Notes: generated by a model not told the origin, from the sequence alone. DNA of 64,000 nucleotides from Alopecurus myosuroides (GCA_028641055.1 CM054063.1:174392697-174456696); one strand, 5' to 3'. Shown: positions 44,301-56,655, counted from the stretch's first letter. Translations and numbers: made by a program.

Positions 44301-45770
44301 CTGATAAGTAGCACCCGCATTCCGCAACCCAAAGCACATGACACGATAGCAATAAGCCCCGTACGGGGTAATGAAAGCAGTCTTTATTTGATCAGCAGGG
44401 TTGAGAGCTATCTGATGAAAACCAGAGTAGGCATCTATGAAAGACAAAAGCTCACAACCAGCAGTGGAATCGATCACCTAATCGATGCGGGGTAGCGGAA
44501 AGGGATCCTTGGGGCAGGCCTTGTTCAAGTCGGTGTAGTCGACGCACATGCGCCATGCGGTAGCGGCCTTGGGGTCCTCCTTCTTCTTCTCAACCATGAC
44601 CGGGTTGGCTAGCCAATCCGGATGCAGCACCTCCATGATGAAATTGCTTATCAGCAGCTTGGTGATCTGATCACCGATGGCCTTTCTTCTCTCATCTCCG
44701 AAGCGGCGCATAGCCTGCTTCACTGGTTTAGCGTCAGGACGCACATGTAGCGAGTGCTCAACCAACCCCCTCGGGACACCTGGTAGATCCTCATTGGACC
44801 AGGCGAACACGTCCCGATTCTCACGGAGGAAGTGGATGAGCTCGCTTTCCTATTTCTCCCCCAACCCTGAGCCAATGATGGCAACACGGTCGGGGAACTC
44901 AGGGTCGACCTGGATCTTCTTCGTCTCCTGGGATGCCTGGAACGCCGTATCGTGCTGGGAACTCGGCATACCAGGGGAACCACTTTGCGCGGACTGCGCC
45001 ATAGCCACCACCTCATGCATCTTCTTCTTCTCGGCAGCAATCAGCATAGACTCCGCCAACTGAGAACCAGCAGAGGCACACTCCATAGACTTCTTGTAAT
45101 CACCAGAGATGGTGATCACGCCATTCGGACCAGGGATCTTCATCTTCAGATATGCAGCATGAGTAGAAGCCATGAACTTGCTCAGAGCAGGCCTGCCTAG
45201 TAGGGCGTGATAGGGGCTCTGATGATCAACTACCTCGAACTGCAGCCTCTCTGTGCGGCAGTTATCCCTGGTGCCGAATAGAACGTCTATCCACACTCGT
45301 CCCATTGGAGAACAAGAAACTCCCGGCACAATGCCGTGGAAAGTGGTCTTGCTGGGTAGCAGCATGTTCTCGGCCATTCCGAGCTTCTCAAGCGTGTCTC
45401 CGTACACAATGTTGATGCTGCTGCCGTTGTCAATCAGTTTCTTGCTGAACCTCACGTTCTTCTGAGGACCCAAGAAGGTGGGATCCAGCACCAAAGCGTA
45501 GCTACCCGGGTTGGGCATCACCTTAGGATGATCCGCTCTGGACCACGTGATCTCTTGGTTGCACCAGTGCAGGTAGTGAGGAACAACAGGGATCACAACA
45601 TTAACCTCCATGGCACGCCTGTGCTGGGACTGCTTGTCGACGGGCTCAGAGGTGAAGATCATATAGCTCTTGTGATGCTCCTGGTACTGGTTGCGGCCTC
45701 CATCGCCAGTGTTACCATTGTTGTTGCCTTGGTTGTTGTTGTTGCCTCTGTTGTTGTTGCGGTTGCAGTC

Positions 45771-45771
45771 G

Positions 45772-45803
<32 letters not shown>

Positions 45804-45806
45804 GGT
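45771..45806. repeat. (GTT)n microsatellite within gag
   Basis: About a dozen uninterrupted GTT units, read on minus as AAC and encoding an asparagine run in gag. Shorter GTT runs lie at 45721-45770. It keeps the frame. Confidence 0.85.
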
Positions 45807-48311
45807 GGTGCGGTAGCCATCGTTGTTGAAGTAGCGGCTGGCTCCTAAAGCCACCTGGTTCACGTTCTCTCTTCTCGGAAATGGTGGAGGCCGGGCAGCG
45901 GGTGCGCGAGCAGGCTGCACGTTGGCATTCACAGCTGGCAGAGGAGGAGGAGGAGGCAGGCCCTCATTCTTGATCTCTTCCCACCAACTGCACTGCCGAG
46001 TAGTGTGGTTGGCGGGTCTAGCGGGATGCCGAGTATGGAAGCTGCATGGGCCATCCTTCATGTCCTTGAAGACAAAGTTCTGAACAGGACCCGAGTTGCC
46101 GCTACCCTGCTGGGGAGCATTGTATGGCTTCTTGATGCCTTGGCCCTGATTCTGGTTCTGTCCATACTGGGCTCCAGCAGTTTTTGGCCTCTGGCTACTC
46201 CCAGCTCCGATAGCCACAGCATTCACCTCCTCAGGATCGTACCTGGTATCAATCCGGTCAACTCTGCGCTTGTTGCGGAACTCATTGCGCTTGTTGCTGT
46301 TGTAGTTTCTTCTCGGCTCAGCAGCATCAAGAAGAGGCTGAGTTGGGTCGCCGAGTGCGTACTGATCCGCAATCCGGATGGTCTCAGCGAGGGTACTCGG
46401 CATCTCTCTCTGCAGCCTTTGCCACAACATGCTGCCATGCCTGCAGCCCTGCGCAAACCAAGTAATGGTCTGGGCCTCGTTCACACCTTCACAGGTGTTC
46501 CTCAGAGTACTCCACCGAGTAAGATACTCTCGGTCCATCTCCTCTTCCCGCTGCCTGCAAGCGGATAGCTGTTGCAGCCTATTCGGCCTCTGGTAGGTGC
46601 TGGTGAAGTTGCTGACAAAAGCCTCCGCGAAGTCAAGCCAGCAGTTGATGCTGTGCTTGGGCAGGTTGTTGAGCCAAGTTCTTGCTGGTCCTTCTAGCAT
46701 CTGCGGGATGTACCGCACGACCCATCTCCGGTTGCCGCCTGCAATGTGCACGGCGGTGACATAGTCATTAAGCCAGTCTTCCGGCTTGGTGCTGCCGTTA
46801 TAGCACTTGGTCCCCCTAGCGAGCTGGAACTGCTTCACGGATGGCTCTGTCATGATGCGTGAGCCAAAGCATTCTGGGCCAGGCGGCCCCTTGCTCTCGA
46901 GTTGCGCGGACAGATTGATCCTGTCCAGCTTGTACCTGGCATCACTAGGCTCCAGCACATGCTCTCCCATGCGATCCGTGATATCATAGCCAGCCAACCC
47001 CATAGCCGAGTAGCCATCATCATATCTGTCCACCTGCACTACTGTAGGTTGCTCCACCGGGTTGGCGGCTGGCGCGATCACGCGCGGCTGCTGCCTCTGC
47101 CGAGTAGGATGAGCAACCTGATGCCGAGAAGGGCCGGAGCGACCTCCATCTCGCGTCTGGCTATGAGCTTTATGGGCTTGATAGCCTGCTCCTGCAGTGT
47201 TGTGTTTTTGACCGGACTGTCGCGGCACAGCGTGCTGTTTCGCGGCGAAAGCCGGGTCGTACAGATGCATCTGCCTGTCTCTGCCAGAGTACCCACTCCG
47301 GTCCTTCTCACGGCTGGGATGCGGTGACGAGGCCTGATCGTTAGATCTGGCCGCATGCGAATGCACCACCTGAGAAGCTCCAGCACCCGGATTGGCTTTC
47401 CGGAACTCCTCGTTCTGCCTAGAAGCCTCTAGCACTAGCTCATTGAGCCTAACCTGCTTCCTAACGCGCGCGTCGCCAGCGAGATGCGGCAACTCAGCAG
47501 CTACAGCCTCATCAGCTCTAAGGGTTTTGGCGGGGGTGCTGTATTTGGGTCTGGTGGTGGCGGTGTTTTGGCTATCATCTTGGCCAGCAGTTTCACCAAC
47601 TGCTGCCATCTCGGTGCCTAGGTTGCGGCGCGTAGCGCCTGCCTTGGCAGTCCTCCTAACCACAGGCGTAAAGCCGTGAGCCCTGTTGTACTCGTTTTGG
47701 TCCAGGTTAAGCTCGAGCCTAACCTTTTCCAACTCCAGCTGCTCTGCGAGCAGCGCCTGGCGCTGCTGGTCGAGCTGCGCCCTCATGGTCATGAGCTCGA
47801 GCTCGGTGGGAGGCGGCATGCCTACTCGCACGGCGGATGCCGGTATCGTCGATGTTGTGGAAGGAGGGATGTAGCCCGGGAGGTTCTGGGGCAGCTCGTA
47901 GGGTTTGTGCGTCTTCCCGCCAGCACTCGAGCCAGCGAGATCCTCGACGACACCCGCGGCAGCAGCCGCGCCCTTCCCAGCATCAGCCGCCAGGCCGGCC
48001 ACCATTACCTCCACGATGTCCGCAGAACGACCAATCGGCCTTCCGCGGGCAGCGATCACGGCAGGAGGATCCTCTGGGACCAGCACCTCCTCCGGGAACT
48101 CGCGGACGATGGTGGTGGCGACGTAGACGAGGTGCGAGCCGAAGGAGAGCACCGTGCCGCCTTCCGGCATGGCCCTGCCGTCGAAATCACCGGCTTTGTC
48201 GATGACGAAGTCGAAGGATCCGAATCTGTGGACAAGGCCACAGACCACGCGCTCCCCAGTAGCAGAAAAGGATCCCGTCCGAACGTGAACTCCAGCCAGC
48301 GCCGCTGGTTG

Positions 48312-48328
48312 CCCCACGGTGGGCGCCA
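48312..48328 (-). promoter_or_regulatory. Primer-binding site of element 2
   Basis: Minus-strand TGGCGCCCACCGTGGGG, two bases from the LTR end, identical to the site in element 1. Confidence 0.75.
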
Positions 48329-48330
48329 AC

Positions 48331-49017
48331 TGTCGTGGTGGTGTCACGGCAGATGCCATAGGATGGCTAATTGTATGGGGTCGATGGACTCTGGAGGTGC
48401 TCGGGGAGGGATCATGCAGCGAGTAGCCGCGTGTGGGATGAAATAAACACTGCAGACAACAAGATCTACCCAGGTTCAGGGCCCTCGTGTGGAGGTAAAA
48501 CCCCTACTCCTGCCTTTCTCTCTTTATATTCGTGTGTCACCGAGTAGCCACAGTACAGTTTTGGCCTACAGCCGAGTAGCCACCCTTCTCTCTACGTGAT
48601 GCGTATGCTAAGTGTTCTCTCCAAGGCAGCGACCCTCACACAGGAGGAGGCAGGGCACCTTATATACTGGTGCCCAGCGGGATACAGCCAAAAGGGAAAA
48701 GTACAAACAGATGTCGACATAGTGTGCACACTGCACACATCCGGCTTCTCGCTGACAGCTTTGGCTTCCTAGTTTGTCTTGTGTGGAAAGTCGTTGTACA
48801 AAACCAAGATGACTGTCTGTTATCACTGTCACGACCACAGGGTAGGCCCCCTAACCTGCGCCGCCCTGCTGACACCCTGACGCGGATAAGCACGCGCTCT
48901 GCAGATGAACAGTGCACCAGTACGGACCCAGGATACGCGGGATCCTGTGTCAGAACGGCTCCTTTGACTTCTGGCCCGAGTAGGAACTCACCTCCTCTAC
49001 TCAGACCATATCCTCTT
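48331..49017 (-). repeat. 5' LTR of element 2 (right, truncated)
   Basis: Matches 36812-37497 to within about a dozen substitutions, then stops at CATATCCTCT, where unrelated DNA (TCGCGTTCG) follows. About 169 bp of U3 are missing. A minus-strand TATATAAGG (48658-48668 area) could serve as TATA box, putting the ATG at 48359 within the transcript. Confidence 0.85.
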
Positions 49018-49930
49018 CGCGTTCGTCTGAACCTGTAGAGATCAATAGTGAGGGAGTGAAGCTGAGAAGGATGGGTAGAAGAGAAATTGAGATTCGCATC
49101 AGGATCCATGTCTGGGTTTAGGGGGCACAGATCATACCTCTGGAGACGGGCGCCGGGAAGGCCGCATCTGGCGGCAGGGAGGCCATCGTCGTTGTCAGTT
49201 CCTGTTTCAACCATACCCCTGGTAGCATCTGTAATGAGAGATACGGAGACTGAGAGAGAGAGGGTGGGCAGATCCAGAGGCAGAGATGTTGGGGTTGGGG
49301 TACTGGCTTCCTCGCCACAACTCACCTCGCCGATCTCCATGGCCTCCTAGCCGCGCCCATCCACGCCGCTCGTCGGCATCGTTGATGGCGAGGAATTTGG
49401 CGTTCGTCCGCGGCATCGATTCCGCTTCGAGGCTGCTCGAAAGCTCGGTTCCCATCTCGGTTATCAGGAGGAAGGAGCGGCGACTGCGAGGATGAGAGAG
49501 GCTGGGAGAGCCGAAGAGCGCGTGGAAGGGGATCTGGATCGGGGAGGCGGCGCATGAGGAAAAGATGGGAGCGGCGGCGCGGGAATAGATGGCCAGAGAG
49601 AAGAGGGGTAGGGTTTGCCGCAAAGCAGGTGGCGTCGCGCTCCTTTATTCCAGAAGCTCGCGCTCCCGACCGTCAGATGGACATCTAACGACTAAACGTG
49701 GTCCAGCGCTATCCCAACGGGCTGACATCCAGAGATCTAGGGTATGAGTTGCGATGGGCCAGGTTCGGCCCAGTTTGACAGAATAGTTGTGACAGCCAAA
49801 AAAAACTCCACCAAAAAAAGAAAAAAAAAACAATTGCTGAAATAATCAAGTTTGAAAGCTTAATTTTGCATAAAATATTGTTATTATCAATATCATATTA
49901 TACTTAATTTTGCAAAAGTAGTGTGCTTAA
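49018..49930 (-). other. Inner CACTA body right of the gypsy insertion, gene-start-like GC-rich block
   Basis: GC-rich, with overlapping minus-strand frames (49207-49623, 138 codons, and one starting near 49340). None shows a known domain. A minus-strand AATAAAGG near 49645 could be a weak TATA box. With the GC-rich piece at 36491-36796 it may be a gene start split by element 2, but I cannot show that the two belong together. From 49790 the DNA turns AT-rich. Confidence 0.35.
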
Positions 49931-52900
49931 TTTTGCAACAAAACATTGTCACAGAAACTTTTATTTTTCTCTGAATAAAAATAATATTTTCCATTTTTGG
50001 AAAGTTAAAAATGGGGTTTTTTGTGAAGCATCTACCAAATATATGTTACAAAATTGTACAAAGTAAAATTCTAAATATGTTATTTCATATTTGATCTGCA
50101 AATAACAAATTTGATACCTCTCAATAGCTTTTAATACACCTCTTTTGAAAAAAAACAAATTTCTGCCGATTCCGTTGAAACCGGGCCAAATTTGAACTAC
50201 AGGTGCCTCATATGTTGCTCATGATTTTTTGTAAAAATCATTTTTAGATACACAACTACCTATTTCAATAGAGATGTACCAAGAGTTCATCAAGATTCAA
50301 CACCAAGGTACGAACGGTCATGTCCCCCGTTTTGACCGTTTTCGAAACCGGCTTTGAAAATTCCAGAAAATTCAAAACAACTCGAAACGATGCAGGATCT
50401 TCGCGTGGTGTTGTTATATATGTCCTAGTATCCACCAGAAATAATAAACTTCGAATAAGACAAATTGGTGGAAAATGTGTTCACAAAAATTATCTATCTC
50501 GTACGAAGATTCATGGCTTTCGGGCGAAATGACGGATGTTTTGGCCACATCCATGGCATAGTTTGTTTAAATATGACCATATTCCACACAAAGATGCATA
50601 TTGGTGCAACTAACAATGTTCACGAAGAAAGTTTTATTTTTCGTTGAATAAAAATACCATTTTCCATTTCCGGAGTGTCAAAACTGGGTTTTTTTGTGAA
50701 GCACATACACAAAATATGTTGCAAAAATGTACAAAGTAAAATTATAAATATATTATGTCATATTTTATCTACAAATAACAAACTTACTACCTCTCAATAG
50801 ATTTTAATACACCTATTTTGAAAAAGACAAATTTCTGCCGATTCCGCTGAAACCGGGCCAAATTTGAACTACAGGTGCCTCATATGTTGCTCATGATTTT
50901 TTGTAAAAATCATTTTTAGATACACAACTACCTATTTCAATAGAGATGTACCAAGAGTTAATCGAGATTCAACACCTAGGTACGAACGGTCATGTTCCCC
51001 GTTTTGACCGTTTTCCGAAACCGGCTATGAAAATTCCAGAAAATTCAAAACAACACGAATCGATGCAAGATCTTCGCGTGGTGTTGTTATATATGTCCTA
51101 GTATCCACAAAAAATAATAAACTTCGAATAAGACAATTTGGTGGAAAATGTGTTCACAAAAATGAGCTATCTCGTACGAAGATTCATGTCTTTCGGGCGA
51201 AATGACGGATGATTTGGCCACATCCATGGTATAGTTTGTTGAAATGTGACCATATTCCACAAAAGATGTATATTGGTGCAACTAACAATGTTCATGAAGA
51301 AAAAAAAATTTCGTTGAATAAAAATACCATTTTCCATTTCCGGAGTGTCAAAACTGGGTTTTTTGGTGAAGCAAATACACAAAATATGTTGCAAAAATGT
51401 ACAAAGTAAAATTCTAAATATATTATGTCATATTTTATCTACAAATAACAAACTTAATACCTCTCAATAGCTTTTAATACACCTCTTTTGAAAAAGACAA
51501 ATTTCTGCCTATTCCGCAGAAACTGGGCCAAATTTGAACTACAGGTGCCTCATATGTTGCTCATGATTTTTTGTAAAAATAATTTTTAGATACACAACTA
51601 CCTATTTAAATAGAGATGTACCAAGAGTTCATCAAGATTCAACACCTAGGTACGAACGGTCATGTCCCCCGTTCTGACCGTTTCCGAAACCTGCTTTGAA
51701 AATTCCAGAAAATTCAAAACAACTCGAAACGATGCAAGATCTTCACGTGGTGTTGTTATATATGTCCTAGTATCCACCAAAAATAATAAACTTTGAATAA
51801 GACTATTTGGTGGAAAATGTGTTCACAAAAATGAGCTATCTCGTACGAAGATTCATGGCTTTCGGGCGAAATGACGGATGTTTTGGCCACATCCATGGCA
51901 TAGTTTGTTTAAATATGACCATATTCCACACAAAGATGCATATTGGTGCAACTAACAATGTTCACGAAGAAAGTTTTATTTTTCGTTGAATAAAAATACC
52001 ATTTTCCATTTCCGGAGTGTCAAAACTGGGTTTTTTGGTGAAGCACATACACAAAATATGTTGCAAAAATGTACAAAGTAAAATTCTAAATATATTATGT
52101 CATATTTTATCTACAAATAACAAACTTACTACCTCTCAATAGATTTTAATACACCTATTTTGAAAAAGACAAATTTCTGCCGATTCCGCTGAAACCGGGC
52201 CAAATTTGAACTACAGGTGCCTCATATGTTGCTCATGATTTTTTGTAAAAATCATTTTTAGATACACAACTACCTATTTCAATAGAGATGTACCAAGAGT
52301 TAATCGAGATTCAACACCTAGGTACGAACGGTCATGTTCCCCGTTTTGACCGTTTTGCGAAACCGGCTATGAAAATTCCAGAAAATTCAAAACAACACGA
52401 ATCGATGCAAGATCTTCGCGTGGTGTTGTTATATATGTCCTAGTATCCACAAAAAATAATAAACTTCGAATAAGACAATTTGGTGGAAAATGTGTTCACA
52501 AAAATGAGCTATCTCGTACGAAGATTCATGGCTTTCGGGCGAAATGACAGATGATTTGGCCACATCCATGGTATAGTTTGTTGAAATGTGACCATATTCC
52601 ACAAAAGATGTATATTGGTGCAACTAACAATGTTCATGAAGAAATGTTTTTTTTCGTTGAATAAAAATACCATTTTCCATTTCCGGAGTGTCAAAACTGG
52701 GTTTTTTGGTGAAGCAAATACACAAAATATGTTGCAAAAATGTACAAAGTAAAATTCTAAATATATTATGTCATATTTTATCTACAAATAACAAACTTAA
52801 TACCTCTCAATAGCTTTTAATACACCTCTTTTGAAAAAGACAAATTTCTGCCTATTCCGCAGAAACTGGGCCAAATTTGAACTACAGGTGCCTCATATGT

Positions 52901-55655
52901 TGCTCATGATTTTTTGTAAAAATAATTTTTAGATACGAAACTACCTATTTAAATAGAGATGTACCAAGAGTTCATCAAGATTCAACACCTAGGTACGAAC
53001 GGCCATGTCCCCCGTTCTGACCATTTTCCGAAACCTGCTTTGAAAATTCCAGAAAATTCAAAACAACTCGAAAAGATGCAAGATCTTCACGTGGTGTTGT
53101 TATATATGTCCTAGTATGCACAAAAAATAATAAACTTTGAATAAGACTATTTGGTGGAAAATGTGTTCACAAAAATGAGCTATCTCGTACGGAGATTCAT
53201 GGCTTTCGGGCGAAATGACGGATGTTTTGGCCACATCCATGGTATAGTTTGTTGAAATGTGACCATATTACACAAAAGATGTATATTGGTGCAACTAACA
53301 ATGTTCATGAAGAACGTTTTTTTTTTCGTTGAATAAAAATACCATTTTCCATTTCCGGAGTGTCAAAACTGGGTTTTTTGGTGAAGCAAATACACAAAAT
53401 ATGTTGCAAAAATGTACAAAGTAAAATTATAAATATATTATGTCATATTTTATCTACAAATAACAAACTTAATACCTCTCAATAGCTTTTAATACACCTC
53501 TTTTGAAAAAGACAAATTTCTGCCTATTCCGCAGAAACTGGGCCAAATTTGAACTACAGGTGCCTCATATGTTGCTCATGATTTTTTGTAAAAATAATTT
53601 TTAGATACGAAACTACCTATTTAAATAGAGATGTACCAAGAGTTCATCAAGATTCAACACCTAGGTACGAACGGCCATGTCCCCCGTTCTGACCATTTTC
53701 CGAAACCTGCTTTGAAAATTCCAGAAAATTCAAAACAACTCGAAACGATGCAAGATCTTCACGTGGTGTTGTTATATATGTCCTAGTATGCACCAAAAAT
53801 AATAAACTTTGAATAAGACTATTTGGTGGAAAATGTGTTCACAAAAATGAGCTATCTCGTACGGAGATTCATGGCTTTCGGGCGAAATGACGGATGTTTT
53901 GGCCACATCCATGGCATAGTTTGTTGAAATGTGACCATATTACACACAAATATGCATATTGGTGCAACTAACAATGTTCACGAATAAAGTTTTGTTTTTC
54001 GTTGAATAAAAATACCATTTTCCATTTCCGGAGTGTCAAAACTGGGTTTTTTGTGTGAAGCACATACACAAAATATGTTGCAAAAATGTACAAAGTAAAA
54101 TTCTAAATATATTATGTCATATTTTATCTACAAATAACAAACTTACTACCTCTCAATAGCTCAAAATACACCTCTTTCGAAAAAGACAAATTTCTGCCGA
54201 TTCCGTTGAAACCGGGCCAAATTTGAACTACACGTGCCTCATATGTTGCTCATGATTTTTTGTAAAAATAATTTTTAGATACAAAACTACCTATTTCAAT
54301 AGATATGTACCAAGATTTCATCAAGATTCAACACCTAGGTACGAACGGTCATGTCCCCCGTTCTGACCGTTTTCCTAAACCGGCTTTGAAAATTCCAGAA
54401 AATTCAAAAAAAAAACTCGAAACGATGCAAGATCTTCGCGTGGTGTTTTTATATATGTCCTAGTATCCACCAAAATTAATAAACTTCGAATAAGACAATT
54501 TGGTGGAAAATGTGTTCACAAAAATGAGCTATCTCGTACGAAGATTCATGGCTTTCGGGCGAAATGACAGATGTTTTGGCCAGATCCATGGCATAGTTTG
54601 TTGAAATGTGACCATATTCGACACAAATATGCATATTGGTGCAACTAACAATGTTCACGAAGAAAGTTTTATTTTTCGTTGAATAAAAATACCATTTTCC
54701 ATTTCCAGAGTGTCAAAACTTGGTTTCTTTGTGAAGCACATACACAAAATATGTTGCAAAAATGTACAAAGTAAAATTATAAATATATTATGTCATATTT
54801 TATCTACAAATAACAAACTTACTACCTCTCAATAGCTTTTGATACACCTCTTTTGAAAAAGACAAATTTCTGCCGATTCCGCTGAAACCGGGCCAAATTT
54901 GAACTACAGGTGTCTCATATGTTGCTCACGATTTTTTGTAAAAATCATTTTTAGATACACAACTACCTATTTCAATAGAGATGTACCAAGAGTTCATCAA
55001 GATTCAACACCTAGGTACGAACGGTCATGTCCCCCGTTATGACCGTTTTCCGAAACCGTCTTTGAAAATTCCAGAAAATTCAAAAAAAAACTCGAAACGA
55101 TGCAAGATCTTAGCGTGGTGTTGTTATATATGTCCTAGTATCCACCAAAAATAATGAACTTCGAATAAGACAATTTGGTGGAAAATGTGTTCACAAAAAT
55201 GAGTTATCTCGTACGAAGATTCATGGCTTTCGGGCGAAATGACGGATGTTTTGGCCACATCCATGGCATAGTTTGTTGAAATGTGACCATATTCCATACA
55301 AAGATGCATATTGGTGCAACTAACAATGTTCACGAACAAAGTTTTATTTTTCGTTGAATAAAAATACCATTTTCCATTTCCGGAGTGTCAAAACTGGTTT
55401 TTTTTTTGTGAAGCACATACACAAAATATGTTGCAAAAATATACAAAGTAAAATTCTAAATATATTATGTCATATTTTATCTACAAATAACAAACTTACT
55501 ACCTCTCAATAGCTCAAAATACATGTCTTTTGAAAAAGACAAATTTCAACCGATTCCGCTGAAACCGGGCCAAATTTGAACTACAGGTGCCTCATAGTTT
55601 GCTCATGATTTTTTTGTAAAAATCATTTTTAGATACACAAGTACCTATTTCTTCA
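49931..55655. repeat. 672-bp tandem repeat array (about 8.5 copies) in the inner CACTA
   Basis: GTGTTGTTATATATGTCCTA recurs at 50408, 51081, 51750, 52423, 53094, 53766, 54443 (one base changed) and 55118, giving spacings of 669-677 bp. The first copy is diverged and the last fades out after 55655. AT-rich and non-coding; short frames that recur are a by-product of the repetition. Two successive copies form a duplicated 1342-bp dimer (50408-51750 and 51750-53092). Confidence 0.95.
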
Positions 55656-56064
55656 TAGAAACAATAATAATTTACCAATATGAAACACCTAAGTCAGAAT
55701 GTTCATATCTGTGTTTTTGACCTCAAAAGTGTAATTTCAAATCGCTTAATGTCTCAAGCAATATATGCCGATGGGCATGATTATATTTTTACACAAAAAT
55801 GGTTGAAAATTACCAATAATTACCAGGATTAATTTTACAAAAATTTAAAAATTGATTTCGGTCCATTTGGAGGCCAAATTCAAATTATAGAAATGAAAAA
55901 AGAAAAAAAAAGTCCCGAGCCACAATAGGCCAGCTGCTGGCCCTCAAGGCGCATGCCAGCGTATGCTTGCTAGGCCCAGATTCGGCCCATGGCCGCAGCA
56001 GAAGCCCATGTTCGGTGAAAACGGAACATTAAGTAGGCTCGGTCTTCCATTGTATCACGTAGTG

Positions 56065-56140
56065 TTCGGTGCCCTAGTGGTTGGAGCTTGTCCTGGTGCG
56101 CGGGAGGTCGCGGGATCGAGTCCTGGCCGGGCTATTTTTG
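56065..56140 (+). other. tRNA-like, SINE-type Pol III promoter sequence
   Basis: CCCTAGTGGTTGG resembles a tRNA A box, and about 43 bp later GGGATCGAGTCC resembles a B box (GGTTCGANTCC) with a four-pair T-stem around it. A full cloverleaf acceptor stem is not convincing, so a SINE head or tRNA-derived relic is more likely than a tRNA gene. Confidence 0.45.
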
Positions 56141-56264
56141 CCTATTTTCGCGCTGGAAGCATTCGGTGGTGCAGCAGGCTGTACTCACTCGGTGTGGGAC
56201 CCCATAGTGAAGTTGGTTGGTCCCACATGTCAGTTCGTACCTGATAGAAGTGACACATAGGCAA

Positions 56265-56450
56265 AACCATGATATGGCCATCCAGTAGACATGCCACATA
56301 GGCGGAATTGGTGATATGACAAGTAGTTGTGTAAAAAATAATGACATGTAGGCGAAACGATGATATGGCCATCCAGTAGACACGACACGTAGGCGAAATT
56401 GGTTATATGGCCATCTAGTAGACACGACACGTAGGCGAAATTGACAATGT
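56265..56450. repeat. Degenerate minisatellite
   Basis: ATGGCCATC(C/T)AGTAGACA followed by CACGTAGGCGAAATTGG recurs at about 56274, 56362 and 56406, the last two 43-44 bp apart, with an intermediate diverged copy at 56340. Confidence 0.7.
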
Positions 56451-56469
56451 AATATTAATGCATCCACTT

Positions 56470-56655
56470 TTAGGCTGTTTATGACGATTTCGTTTTATAA
56501 AATTGCGACCTTTTTTGCCAAATCGTCGTGATAATTCTGGGTTTTAACCCCCTATAACAGCTTACGACGACATGGCACGAAATCGTCATAACTTTATGAC
56601 GATTTTGTCCATCGTCGTTGAGAGAACGTCATGAATCAACACATTTCATGTAGTG
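56470..56655. repeat. Right subterminal and terminal inverted repeat of the inner CACTA
   Basis: TATGACGATTT and AAATCGTC motifs in both orientations, ending AACGTCATGAATCAACAC and CATTTCATGTAGTG, the inverted partner of 34243-34276. Confidence 0.85.

Larger units (their letters stand above)
41382..48359 (-). pseudogene. gag-pol: Gag-pol polyprotein of element 2 with three in-frame TAG stops
   Basis: One frame of 2326 codons including the final stop, interrupted only at codons 1170 (44850-44852), 1294 (44478-44480) and 1874 (42738-42740), all TAG. No frameshift. Codons 9-17 read through the primer site (RQLAPTVG). Gag capsid lies about 500-690. A CHHC-type zinc knuckle is at C772, H775, H785, C790. 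An Asn-rich run follows (about 852-885). The protease motif is DNGSS at 977-981, where element 1 has DGGSS. RT follows, with YVDD at 1371-1374; the first two stops lie just before and within RT. Then come the two RNase H modules, the second archaeal-type, and integrase with HHCC and DDE motifs after codon 1885. It cannot make a full polyprotein unless the stops are read through. Confidence 0.9.
36812..49017 (-). mobile_element. Ty3/gypsy LTR retrotransposon, Tat lineage (element 2), decayed
   Basis: Minus-strand element with the same plan as element 1: LTR, identical 17-base primer site, gag-pol, then an antisense spliced gene and the other LTR. Left LTR 36812-37667 is complete (856 bp). Right LTR 48331-49017 has lost about 169 bp of its outer end. 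Over the shared 687 bp I count about a dozen differences, so it is clearly older than element 1. Pol has three in-frame stops and the antisense gene has a frameshift. No target duplication remains because the right end is missing. Confidence 0.9.
55656..56469. other. Inner CACTA body between the 672-bp array and the right subterminal repeats
   Basis: No gene. 55656-55730 is a faded continuation of the 672-bp repeat. 56060-56145 has a tRNA-like Pol III promoter, and 56265-56450 a degenerate minisatellite. Confidence 0.5.
34243..56655. mobile_element. Inner CACTA transposon, 22.4 kb, non-autonomous
   Basis: The left end CACTACAAGAAATATGCTGA matches the reverse complement of the right end, CACTACATGAAATGTGTTGA, and the match continues for about 34 bp. 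A 3-bp duplication GAC flanks it (34240-34242 and 56656-56658), and the 361-bp satellite monomer resumes exactly after it. Subterminal GACGATTT and ACGTCATGA motifs lie at both ends (34250-34530 and 56470-56640). No transposase gene is visible. It carries a gypsy element (36812-49017) and a 672-bp tandem array (49931-55655). Confidence 0.9.

Noticed and set aside
50465..55339. 60-71 codon frames repeated in the 672-bp array
   Set aside because: Same reason: by-products of tandem repetition in AT-rich DNA, with no start context or domain.
56065..56140. A functional tRNA gene
   Set aside because: Only the A and B boxes and T-arm are convincing; no paired acceptor stem or clear anticodon arm could be found.
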